Shown here in pieces: positions 18,202-26,507 of a stretch of 34,352 nucleotides of DNA; the stretch's first letter is position 1; each line of letters starts with the position of its first letter. A program made the translations under genes and the position numbers. The DNA is from JAQIBY01 sp964407055 (GTDB lineage: Bacteria; Bacteroidota; Bacteroidia; Bacteroidales; ML635J-15), in assembly GCA_964407055.1 (NCBI GenBank), contig CAYOUD010000007.1, positions 1-34,352 of the forward strand, written 5' to 3'. The notes beneath the pieces are model-generated. The model ran no database searches. It had not been told where the DNA came from and was given only the letters and a program-made list of their open reading frames with translations.

Positions 18202-20055
18202 ATGTCTATGAAAAAAATTACAATTTTAATGAGTCTTATGCTCATGGCTGCTGTCGTATTTGGACAGTCGCTTATGGAAAAACGTACACAACACTTTATC
18301 AAAACGAAAGGTGATGTGGAACAAACTAGTAAACTTAACATTATTTGGGAAGACGATTTCTCTGATGCAGGAATGTGGTTTACTGAATATGACACAGGAA
18401 ATGCAAATGATGGTCCTTGGGTAATTGATACTGTTGGTCCTGCTGGGTTTTATTCAGAAGGAATGGGAGCAATTGAATCGACTACTGCTGATAATGGTTT
18501 TGCAATGTATGATTCTGATGCAATCGGTGTAGAAGTTGGTTCTCAGGACTCTAAACTAGTTTATGATAGCGTAATTGATTGCAGCCTTAATGATGCAGTC
18601 GCTGTTTCTTTTCAGTCCTACTATCGCCGTTTCCACGGAAATTGCTACGTTGAAGTAAGCAATGATGGTACCGTATGGGAGCAATTTCAAGTGCATGAAG
18701 TGGTTGAAACTAATTCATCAACAGCAAATCCTGAATTAGTTACCGTAAATATTTCAGCGATTGCAGCCAATCAACCCGAAGTTTATTTGCGTTTCCGTTA
18801 TATCGGAGAATGGGACTATGCTTGGATGGTTGATGATGTGAAGTTCTTTGTAGCTCCTGATCATGACCTTAAACTGGCTGATGCTCGTGTAAACTTCTTC
18901 CAGTATCCTCATTATATTGACCCTGTTCAATATACACTTGGTGAGTATTATGGATACAGCGGTTTTTACGGAATGATTCCACAGCGTCAAATCACCAGCC
19001 CTGATGCACTTATTGTGTTTGATGGTGTTGTGAAAAATATCGGATCAATCGAGGCAACTCCAACAATTTCAGTTTCTGTTACAGATCCTACAAGTACTGA
19101 GGTGTTTACAAATTCAGCAACTTACGAAGGAAGTTTGATAACTGAAGCAAACGATACAATTTCTATTATTGATACTGAATTGAATCTTGCTGATGCTATT
19201 CAAGGTATTTATACTTGGACTTTTGAAGTTTCTGAAGATGGTGTAACTGAAGAAAATCCTGCAGATAATACAATCGTTTATGAAACTGAAGTAACTGAGA
19301 ACCTCTATAGCCGTGATAGAGGCATGGTTACAGGTGGTTGGTCAACTGATAATTATACTGATGGTGGACAAGACGGTGACCTTGTTGGTGTCGTTTATCC
19401 ATTCTTCAATCAGGATACTATCACTAAGGGGAAAGTTTATATCTCCTCAATGACTGAAATTGGTAGTAGTTTCGTTTTCAAACTTATGATGTGGGATGAA
19501 GCTGCAGCTGTATGGGTTGAAACAATTTCCTCTGGTATTATCACAATTGATGATGAAAGTGATATTGGTATTATGCATGAAATTACATTGCCTGATCCAT
19601 TTACTGTGGAGCCTGTTGATGGTTTTGCTGAAGTGTTGGCTGCTGTTGAATATTATCCGAATGGAGGCACATTCCGTTTTGGAATTGATGGTACTGTCCC
19701 AACCAGCGGTTTCGAAACTTGGATGTATTTTATGAATGATGATTCATGGTACTATTACGGTGGTGATGCTGTGCCGGTAATTCAACTTGAGCTTTCTGGC
19801 TCAACATCAATTGCACAAAATTCATTCACTGACTTTGACGTTTATCCAAACCCAACCAGTGGTATGGTGAAAATTGAAAATGTGAAAGATGCTACGATTG
19901 AAGTATTCAATATGTTAGGTGAGCGTATTGCGCTTGTTAATAAAGCTGATTTTAGCACTAACATCAACCTTAGCAATTATGCTGAAGGTACTTATGTTGT
20001 TCGCGTAACTGCTGAACAAGGCGTTGGTACAAGAAAAATCAACCTCGTAAAATAA
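18202..20055 (+). CDS. Secreted adhesin-like protein with T9SS type A sorting domain
   Basis: The 617-residue protein has a signal peptide ending at about residue 21 (AAVVFGQ). Residues ~48-215 form a cleaved-adhesin/MAM-like jelly-roll domain that starts WEDDFSDAGMW and ends in AWMVDDVKFF. Residues ~265-370 look like an Ig-like CARDB domain (VVKNIGSIEATPTISVSV). A second beta-rich region follows. The last ~75 residues, from DFDVYPNPTSG to the terminal KINLVK, are the type IX secretion C-terminal domain, so the protein should be exported and anchored to the cell surface. No catalytic motif is recognised; adhesion or glycan binding is likely. It is monocistronic and followed by a strong terminator. 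Confidence 0.88.
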   Translation: MSMKKITILMSLMLMAAVVFGQSLMEKRTQHFIKTKGDVEQTSKLNIIWEDDFSDAGMWFTEYDTGNANDGPWVIDTVGPAGFYSEGMGAIESTTADNGFAMYDSDAIGVEVGSQDSKLVYDSVIDCSLNDAVAVSFQSYYRRFHGNCYVEVSNDGTVWEQFQVHEVVETNSSTANPELVTVNISAIAANQPEVYLRFRYIGEWDYAWMVDDVKFFVAPDHDLKLADARVNFFQYPHYIDPVQYTLGEYYGYSGFYGMIPQRQITSPDALIVFDGVVKNIGSIEATPTISVSVTDPTSTEVFTNSATYEGSLITEANDTISIIDTELNLADAIQGIYTWTFEVSEDGVTEENPADNTIVYETEVTENLYSRDRGMVTGGWSTDNYTDGGQDGDLVGVVYPFFNQDTITKGKVYISSMTEIGSSFVFKLMMWDEAAAVWVETISSGIITIDDESDIGIMHEITLPDPFTVEPVDGFAEVLAAVEYYPNGGTFRFGIDGTVPTSGFETWMYFMNDDSWYYYGGDAVPVIQLELSGSTSIAQNSFTDFDVYPNPTSGMVKIENVKDATIEVFNMLGERIALVNKADFSTNINLSNYAEGTYVVRVTAEQGVGTRKINLVK

Positions 20056-20080
20056 GTCAATAAATAGTTATTATTATATT

Positions 20081-20114
20081 AAAGCTGAGCCATGTTTGGG
20101 CTCAGCTTTTTTTT
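20081..20114 (+). terminator. Rho-independent terminator of the T9SS cargo gene
   Basis: A perfect 11-bp stem (AAAGCTGAGCC at 20081-20091 with GGCTCAGCTTT at 20099-20109) with a 7-nt loop runs into a tract of eight T residues. It lies 26 bp after the stop codon. Confidence 0.9.
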
Positions 20115-20131
20115 AGTGGTTTTATTGCGTA

Positions 20132-20612
20132 TTAATACCAATTTAATTACAAAATGCCCTATTGGATGTTGTAATTATTTTTTGCATATGCAAGGCAAAA
20201 AATATTGACATAGCAATAGTTACGTCAATATTTTTTAACGAAGCAGATGCGTAAAATAATCAATTTATATCGGGTGTTTTGTGATTATATCGGTATAACT
20301 GCGAATCTCCTCGTTCCTGCGTGTCGAGGCTCTAAAACTTATACGGTGAGCAACTACCGAACTACGCGAATGCACCAGAGCTTGCATTTATACCGATTAA
20401 ACATCAAAGCTGATACAAGAAATAATACCGATTACACAAATAATATAGTACAATTTCGTTTCACATCATTGTACTATTTATTTGTAGTATCGGCATTATA
20501 CACTAAGTTCATTGGAATATTCATTAGTTCAAATTAGTATAGAATGAATTGTATCGGCAATTTTGATTCACAATCGGTATTAACATCTAACTATTTGCGG
20601 TGAATTTTTCGG
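20132..20612. repeat. Dispersed MITE-like repeat element (copy 2)
   Basis: This AT-rich, non-coding element of about 480 bp shares its right end (20563-20612) with bases 1-50. Near the left end TTAATACCAATT (20132-20143) is mirrored near the right end by AATCGGTATTAA (20572-20583), an 11 of 12 inverted match. The ATCGGTA/TACCGAT core recurs several times inside in both orientations. It also holds a perfect 13-bp inverted repeat (20197-20209 with 20224-20236, 14-nt loop). No transposase is present, so if mobile it would depend on an enzyme in trans. Open frames inside it look accidental. The exact left boundary is uncertain. Confidence 0.6.
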
Positions 20613-20913
20613 CATAAACACCCGAAGTTAATTCGGGACAGGAATAGGTAGTTCCAGAATTTCTTTATCAATACCTGTGAAGTATGTGATACAAAAAAGG
20701 AAAATTGAACCTTGCTGGAAGCATGCTTATTGAAGCCTTCCGAAAGAAGGCTATGTGCGCGGGGGCTTGGCAGACCATCCGTCAATAGCCGGAGGGCTGG
20801 CTGTGAATGCTGCATGCCCGCTGTGATGAGTCTCATTATTAAAACCCTTTATAATTTGGGGGACCCAATATCACACAGGAGCAACGTTTGAGGTAAACAC
20901 TTGTCCATCAAAA
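20613..20913. other. Intergenic region with a GC-richer patch, no supported gene
   Basis: This stretch follows the repeat. It holds a small palindrome (CCCGAA-GTTAA-TTCGGG) near 20621-20637 and a GC-richer segment at about 20730-20825. The GC-richer segment is unlike the flanking DNA and is part of an 81-codon minus-strand open frame (20591-20836). I do not call that frame a gene: its end lies inside the repeat element and it has no recognisable domain. The patch may be the remnant of a second insertion or a structured RNA. Confidence 0.4.
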
Positions 20914-20945
20914 GAAAAAGCCGAATGTTATAACATCCGGCTTTT
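20911..20945 (-). terminator. Rho-independent terminator of the foldase gene
   Basis: A 15-bp palindromic stem (20916-20930 with 20931-20945, one mismatch), read on the minus strand as AAAAGCCGGATGTTA followed by its complement, ends in CTTTTTCTTTT. It lies about 28 bp after the stop codon of the gene at 20973-23078. Confidence 0.8.
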
Positions 20946-20972
20946 ATATTATCATTCAATATTTACTTTCGA

Positions 20973-23078
20973 CTAGAAGAATTTTGAGCGATTATCTGCA
21001 ATGTCGGCTCCTTTAATCAGAGCTTCCATCATTTCATAATTTACGCGGTTTGCCTGTGCATTTGTCAGTTTTGTTCGTTGTGATTCAAAATCTTCAATCT
21101 CAGGAGCTTCTTTTTTGTTGATAATGTTAAAAACGTAAACTCCGTTATTGCCTTCAATCGGACCAACAATTCCTGAGTTAGGCTTACTCGCAGTTGCTTT
21201 TGCAATTAATTCCGGCTCAATTCCTAAACGAGGAACAGAAAATGAATTAAAAGAAATATTTTTTGCAGTATCAACTGATTTCGAAAGGTTTCCAGCGATT
21301 GTTTTTAAGTCGTTGTATTGCTTGAGTGCTGCTTCTGCTTTTTCAATTTGCATTGCGGCTTTTTTCTTTTTCAGAATAATTGGCTCAATTTCAGATTTTA
21401 CATATTCAAAATCAATTAATCCTTTTTCTCTTACCTCAGTAAGTTTAGCAACCACAAAGCAATTTTCTGAACGGATTTCTTCTGCTTGTGAAACACTTCC
21501 TTTTTCTTCATTAAAAGCCCATTTAATCAGAATTCGGCTGTCTTTTAATCCAGGAATTTTTTGATCATTTTCCAGGATATTACTAGCAATGCGTTTAACA
21601 AGTCCTTGTTTTACAATTGCCTTTTTAAACCCTTCAGCAGTATTATTTACTGAAGCAAATTCACTAGCCTTTGAATACACTTTATTATATGTGTCGGTGC
21701 TTGCATCAATTTTTTTCTTAACGATTGCAAGTTCTGCAACGCGCTCTCCGTCGCTTTGTTTCTGGATGTCAATTAAGTGAACTCCAAATTCAGTGGCAAC
21801 AAGCGGCATATCTCCAGCTTTACCATAAAAACATGCGTCGTTAAATTGAGGAACCATAGCTCCTTGAGGAAACCAGCCGAGGTCGCCACCTTTAACAGAG
21901 CTTGGTCCGTTACTATGTATTCTTGCCATTTCTGCAAAATCAGCACCATTCTCAATTTCTTTTTTAATGCTGTCTAAAAAGAAATAAGCATCCTGATAAG
22001 ATAGATTTTCATTTGGTTCAATTAAAATATGACGTGCTGTTACAGAATCCGGGATAATCCGGAAGTCAACCACTTTAAACATCATAAAGCTTGTGTCCTT
22101 CATGAAAATATCGGATAGAAATTCTCCCTCTTCTTCAGCAAATACAGCTTCACCATATCCTCCGGGAACTTCATCTTTTGCAAAGAATGGTTTTTGAAAA
22201 ACTTCTTCAGAATGAATTTTTGCAAATTCCTGCGGATTTTCAAAATCTTTAAAATTCGCATGTAAGCTTTCCATTTGTTTTTTAACCATTGCACTGTCTT
22301 CTGCATTTGGAGTGATATTGAAAATTACATATTCAATTTCTCGTGTACGTTCGTCGCTCTGGAATCTGTATGGATGCTCCTCATAATACGATTTCATATC
22401 TGCTTCGCTGATTTCAACCGATTCATCGTCTATCTCTTTGTAGTTTAGTGCGACGTATGCAAAATCAACTTTTGTTTCAGTGTTAAGATAGTCTGCTTTG
22501 GCAAATGCTGTGGGAGTGTAAACACCTTTACTTAACAAAGTGGTGTATTTCGTGAGTTTCCTGTTTTGTCTGATTTGCGATTTGAGATAATTTGTAATAA
22601 CCACAAAACGCTCGTCCATCTCTGCCGTTTCAAAGAATTGACGCACATAATTTGTGTCAAGCATTCCGGTTTGCGGATCAGCAAAGTTTTGCTGAATAAT
22701 TGGATGAATATGTGCTCCATAAAGCATATCTTCCATTTCCGATTCGCTGACTCCGATGCCGTCATCTTCAAAATGCTCGAATAACAGATAATCATTAATA
22801 ATTTCCTGCCATACTTGATCACGGAGTTGTTGCTCTGTTTCTGCATCAAGTGTTGTCGTTTGTTGCGCCTGCATCACAAAATCCTTAACCTCGTTAAGTC
22901 GTTCATTGTACTCAACCATAGAAACTTTTTCGCCATTAATTTTTGCAATATTCGTTTCAGGTTTGTTAAACAAGCCTTCGAAAGTTGAAGGGTCAATGAT
23001 AAATAAAAACAGTGCAACACCTACAAAGATGATTATTAGTACTCCTGCTCTGTTTCGAATGTTTTGTAAAACTGCCAT
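20973..23078 (-). CDS. Periplasmic peptidyl-prolyl cis-trans isomerase/foldase (PpiD/SurA type)
   Basis: The 701-residue membrane-anchored chaperone has an N-terminal helix (about 12-28, VLIIIFVGVALFLFII). A SurA-N/PpiD-type chaperone region (about 40-200) follows, then one clear parvulin (PPIC) domain at about 347-440 (SVTARHILIEPNE to GVHLIDIQ). A second, degenerate parvulin-like region may lie between 240 and 340. The C-terminal third is helical. It probably helps fold exported and outer-membrane proteins. Domain order and length match Bacteroidota PpiD-like proteins. It is monocistronic with its own terminator. Confidence 0.92.
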   Translation of the reverse strand: MAVLQNIRNRAGVLIIIFVGVALFLFIIDPSTFEGLFNKPETNIAKINGEKVSMVEYNERLNEVKDFVMQAQQTTTLDAETEQQLRDQVWQEIINDYLLFEHFEDDGIGVSESEMEDMLYGAHIHPIIQQNFADPQTGMLDTNYVRQFFETAEMDERFVVITNYLKSQIRQNRKLTKYTTLLSKGVYTPTAFAKADYLNTETKVDFAYVALNYKEIDDESVEISEADMKSYYEEHPYRFQSDERTREIEYVIFNITPNAEDSAMVKKQMESLHANFKDFENPQEFAKIHSEEVFQKPFFAKDEVPGGYGEAVFAEEEGEFLSDIFMKDTSFMMFKVVDFRIIPDSVTARHILIEPNENLSYQDAYFFLDSIKKEIENGADFAEMARIHSNGPSSVKGGDLGWFPQGAMVPQFNDACFYGKAGDMPLVATEFGVHLIDIQKQSDGERVAELAIVKKKIDASTDTYNKVYSKASEFASVNNTAEGFKKAIVKQGLVKRIASNILENDQKIPGLKDSRILIKWAFNEEKGSVSQAEEIRSENCFVVAKLTEVREKGLIDFEYVKSEIEPIILKKKKAAMQIEKAEAALKQYNDLKTIAGNLSKSVDTAKNISFNSFSVPRLGIEPELIAKATASKPNSGIVGPIEGNNGVYVFNIINKKEAPEIEDFESQRTKLTNAQANRVNYEMMEALIKGADIADNRSKFF

Positions 23079-23182
23079 TCTTCTATCTTTTGTTTGTTAA
23101 TATCAATATTAGGGCACGAAGATAATAATTTTATCACATTTTGCATGACTCTTTCATTATATTTCATCGCTTTTGCTTATTT

Positions 23183-23204
23183 TCAAAATCTTAACATACA
23201 TTTG
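23183..23204 (+). promoter_or_regulatory. Candidate promoter directly in front of coaX
   Basis: TACATTTG at 23197-23204 is a perfect TAnnTTTG element. A TTTG about 21 nt upstream (near 23172-23175) could serve as -33. The element ends only three bases before the coaX ATG, so transcription would begin at or very near the start codon. Confidence 0.5.
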
Positions 23205-23207
23205 CAT

Positions 23208-23927
23208 ATGAATTTAATTGTAGATATTGGGAATTCCAGAATAAAATTCGCCTGGTTTAATGTTGATGAATTAGTCGGGAAATGTTTTTCTAATTTATTT
23301 GTTTCGGAGCTGCCTTCTGAGATATCACGGTTAAACTTCGATTTTGTTTTTGTCTCAGCATCAGGAAAAAATCAGCCTGAAATCATAAGCTTACTTAAAC
23401 AGCGAGTCAGACATTTTCGTATTATGGACAGTGAAACTCCTATTCCGCTTAAATTGAAACATAAAACCCCACAAACCCTTGGTTTGGATAGAAAAGCCGC
23501 TTGTGTTGGCGCTTCAGTTGTATATCCAAATAAAAATTGCTTGGTTTTTGATGCGGGTACTGCATTAACTATAGATTTACTTTTGCATGAGCATGGGATG
23601 ATGGGTGGGAATATTTCACCAGGTTTAAAATTGCGATTTCAATCACTGCATAATTTTACGGAACATTTGCCGTTATTAAACCCTGCTGAAACAAATTTCC
23701 CGTTAGGAAATAAAACGACAGACTCCATATTAAATGGCGTGCAATTGGGGATTTTGTTTGAAGTAGAGGCCTATATTGAGAAATATTCTGAAGAATATCC
23801 TGATATCGTGCCTGTTTTTACCGGTGGCGATGCAGATTTTTTTGTTAAAAACTTAAAAAATAGCATCTTTGCACAGCCGGATTTAGTTGTTATTGGTTTG
23901 AATCGAATTTTGAAATATTATGCATAA
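23208..23927 (+). CDS. coaX: Type III pantothenate kinase CoaX
   Basis: The 239-residue ASKHA-fold kinase phosphorylates pantothenate in the first step of coenzyme A synthesis. The N-terminal phosphate motif is DIGNSRIKFAWF, the second motif is DAGTALTIDL, and GGNISPGLKLR is the conserved type III block. I start at the ATG at 23208 because the conserved MNLIVDIGN begins there. The open frame to 23094 encodes a hydrophobic stretch unlike the family and would cover the promoter. It overlaps the next gene by 8 bp. Confidence 0.95.
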   Translation: MNLIVDIGNSRIKFAWFNVDELVGKCFSNLFVSELPSEISRLNFDFVFVSASGKNQPEIISLLKQRVRHFRIMDSETPIPLKLKHKTPQTLGLDRKAACVGASVVYPNKNCLVFDAGTALTIDLLLHEHGMMGGNISPGLKLRFQSLHNFTEHLPLLNPAETNFPLGNKTTDSILNGVQLGILFEVEAYIEKYSEEYPDIVPVFTGGDADFFVKNLKNSIFAQPDLVVIGLNRILKYYA

Positions 23928-25200
23928 ATTAATTAGATGGTTTTTCGCCTTTCTGGCGCTCGCTTGTGTTGGATCTGCTTTTGCACAGGATCGTATCGGA
24001 TCGCCTTACACACGTTATGGTGTCGGTGATTTGCTTTCACGAAATTTTGGGGACAGTAAGGCAATGGGTGGTACGTCGCTTGCATTGCGATCAACCGATA
24101 AATTGTATGTCGCTAACCCGGCATCCTATTCTGCAATTGACAGTTTGCATTTTGTGATAGAAGTTGGTTTAACCGCTGCAATCAAACGAATGCAATCAAC
24201 AAGTCAAAATGCTGTTTTGAACGATTTTAATCTGGATTATATGAGTTTTGGGTTCCCAGTTACAAATTGGTGGGGAGCATCTTTCGGATTGTTACCCTAC
24301 TCAAATGTGGGATATGATTTAATGTCGGCAGAAACATTTCAAGGACTTGATGCAAATTATCATTACATCGGTTCTGGTGGGTTGAATCAGGTGTATTTAG
24401 GAAGTAGTTTTAAACTGCACAAATCATTATCCTTAGGTGTTAATGTAAATTATTTATTTGGAAGTATTCACAGAACAAATGCAATAACTTTTTCTCGCGA
24501 TGATCCTGGAATGGTTGATGTTACCGAGAAAAACTCCATGTACTTTAGCGATTTTTATCTCAGTCTTGGGTTACAGTATAATTGGCAGTTGGATGATAAC
24601 AATTCGATGACATTTGGATTAATGTGGGAAAATAACAGTAACTTAAATGCAAAACAAGATATACTTGTGACAAATGCTTTGAGTATAAGCAGCAGTGCTG
24701 TTGTTGATACGTTATTTCAAGGAGATAAGGAAGGAACAGTGACTTTGCCAATGAGCATTGGTGCAGGTGTGGCTTATGAGCATTCTGACAAACTGATTCT
24801 CGCTGCTGATTTTTATTTGCAAGATTGGACAGAATCTCAAATGTTTGGAGAAACAGACTCATTAGGCCTTAGTCAGCGTGTTAGCCTTGGTGTTGAATGG
24901 ACACCGGATGGGAAAAAATCTCCCGGTTTGAAATATTGGAAAAAAGTCAGATATCGGGGAGGTGCATATTATAATAATACCTACCTGCAATTTAATCAGG
25001 GTGATACACAGATTGATGACTTTGGCATAAGTTTTGGACTAGGGTTACCACTGAAACGTTCTAATACAACATTTAATTTGTCACTCGAGCTGGGACAACG
25101 AGGATCTTTGCAAAACGACCTGGTAAGAGAGCAATACATAGTGTTTGGAATGAATTTTTCATTATCTGATATATGGTTCATTAAACGAAAATTTGATTAA
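23920..25200 (+). CDS. Outer-membrane beta-barrel protein
   Basis: The 426-residue protein has a signal peptide cleaved after about residue 22 (CVGSAFAQ). The mature part begins RIGSPYTRYGVGDL, then alternates short amphipathic beta strands with glycine/asparagine turns to the C-terminus. Sequence and the early YTRYGVGDL and ALRSTDKLYVANPAS blocks resemble an OmpP1/FadL-like or PorV-like transport barrel of Bacteroidota, but no substrate can be named. It lies between coaX (8-bp overlap) and a TPR protein, inside an envelope operon with lptC. Confidence 0.75.
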   Translation: MHKLIRWFFAFLALACVGSAFAQDRIGSPYTRYGVGDLLSRNFGDSKAMGGTSLALRSTDKLYVANPASYSAIDSLHFVIEVGLTAAIKRMQSTSQNAVLNDFNLDYMSFGFPVTNWWGASFGLLPYSNVGYDLMSAETFQGLDANYHYIGSGGLNQVYLGSSFKLHKSLSLGVNVNYLFGSIHRTNAITFSRDDPGMVDVTEKNSMYFSDFYLSLGLQYNWQLDDNNSMTFGLMWENNSNLNAKQDILVTNALSISSSAVVDTLFQGDKEGTVTLPMSIGAGVAYEHSDKLILAADFYLQDWTESQMFGETDSLGLSQRVSLGVEWTPDGKKSPGLKYWKKVRYRGGAYYNNTYLQFNQGDTQIDDFGISFGLGLPLKRSNTTFNLSLELGQRGSLQNDLVREQYIVFGMNFSLSDIWFIKRKFD

Positions 25201-25202
25201 AG

Positions 25203-26507
25203 ATGAAAGCAAAAGTACTATTTATTTTGATGGCGATTTTCCTGTCTGGCTCTATTGCCAACGCACAGGATGAAGAAGCAAAGTTTGGTGATGATCCCGA
25301 CAAATGCCGGGCTCAATTATCAACATATGACCAATTTTATAATCAGGATAATTATAAAGATGCCTATCCTGCATGGAGCTGGTGTTTTAGACTTTGTCCG
25401 CAATCCACTAAAAATATTTATATCCAGGGACCAAATATCCTCGAATATAAAATTGCAAATGCTGAAGGCGATGAGAAAGAAGCATTTATTGATACTTTAC
25501 TCATGATTTACGATCAGCGCACTGAATATTTTGGTGAAGAAGGAAAAAATAATGGTCGTAAAGCGATACAAATAATGCAGTATCGAACCAGTAAGGCAAT
25601 GAATGCCTTCCGTTTGTTCGAGCAAGCAATTGAATTGGATTCAGTCCTTTCCGAGGTGAATACCATTGGAAGATACATGCAACTCGCAACAATTCTTTAT
25701 AAAAAGAATGCAATTGAGGGTGGTGAGTTGATTGCAATTTATGCGCAACTTGTTAATATTCTTGGTTCTCAAATCGAGGCCGGACAAGTAGCAGCCGAAA
25801 AAGCAAAAGAGCAAGTTGATGGAATGATTATTAATACAGGCGTTTTGAATTGCGAGAAAATGGTGGAGATATTTACCCCAATGTTTGAAGCAAACCCTGA
25901 TGACGAAAAATTGCTCAAAATTATACAAGGTATGATGAAACGTGAAAAATGTTACTCTGCTGAATTGTATGCTAAAGTTTCAGAAAAACTATACGAGAAC
26001 GATAAAACTGCCAGCACTGCACATATTCTCGCTCAGTATTTCTTTAAAAATAATCAGTCAGAAAAGGCAGAATCATATTATAAAGAAGCAATTGAGCTGC
26101 AAGAGGATGAGTCTAGAAAAGCAGACTTGTATTTTGAAATGGGATTGCTGTATTTCAATCAAATGGATCAATATTCAACTGCAAAAACTTATGCACAAAA
26201 AGCAATTAATGCAGATGCTAATTATGGGAAAGCATATAAACTAATTGCTCAGATTTATGCTAAGGTTGCTAAGGATTGTGGGGAAAATGATTTCGAAAAA
26301 CGTGCTGTGAATTGGGCAATCGTTGATAAATTATTGCAAGCACGTAGTGCAGATCCTTCACTTGCAGAAGAAGTAAATCCGATGATTGCAAAATATTCAT
26401 CACGATTCCTGAAAAAAGATGATGCCTTTTTCTATGGAATCACTGAAGGACAATCTTACACAATCAATTGTTGGATTAATGAAACCACAACAGTTCGCTT
26501 TAATTGA
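25203..26507 (+). CDS. Exported tetratricopeptide-repeat protein
   Basis: The 434-residue protein has a signal peptide (residues 1-22, ending SIANAQ). The first part has four cysteines (residues ~37-90 and beyond) and the CRAQLSTYDQFYNQDNYKDAYPAW helix pair. Residues ~270-370 carry at least two typical TPR units (AEYYKEAIELQ-like and YSTAKTYAQKAINADANYGKA). It is probably a periplasmic scaffold. It starts two bases after the barrel gene and ends overlapping lptC. Function is unknown beyond protein-protein interaction. Confidence 0.78.
   Translation: MKAKVLFILMAIFLSGSIANAQDEEAKFGDDPDKCRAQLSTYDQFYNQDNYKDAYPAWSWCFRLCPQSTKNIYIQGPNILEYKIANAEGDEKEAFIDTLLMIYDQRTEYFGEEGKNNGRKAIQIMQYRTSKAMNAFRLFEQAIELDSVLSEVNTIGRYMQLATILYKKNAIEGGELIAIYAQLVNILGSQIEAGQVAAEKAKEQVDGMIINTGVLNCEKMVEIFTPMFEANPDDEKLLKIIQGMMKREKCYSAELYAKVSEKLYENDKTASTAHILAQYFFKNNQSEKAESYYKEAIELQEDESRKADLYFEMGLLYFNQMDQYSTAKTYAQKAINADANYGKAYKLIAQIYAKVAKDCGENDFEKRAVNWAIVDKLLQARSADPSLAEEVNPMIAKYSSRFLKKDDAFFYGITEGQSYTINCWINETTTVRFN

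Noticed and set aside
20247..20400. Possible tRNA or CRISPR-like repeat in the intergenic region
   Set aside because: No cloverleaf with a T-loop GTTCRANNC could be built, and the recurring ATCGGTA cores are irregularly spaced, unlike CRISPR repeats.
20247..20537. 96-codon plus-strand open frame inside the repeat element
   Set aside because: The frame is explained by AT-rich repeat sequence, has no recognisable family and spans several copies of the repeat core.
20591..20836. 81-codon minus-strand open frame beside the repeat
   Set aside because: Its last codons lie inside the dispersed repeat, where copy 1 has no matching continuation. It shows no domain, signal or membrane pattern and no promoter, so it is better seen as an accidental frame.
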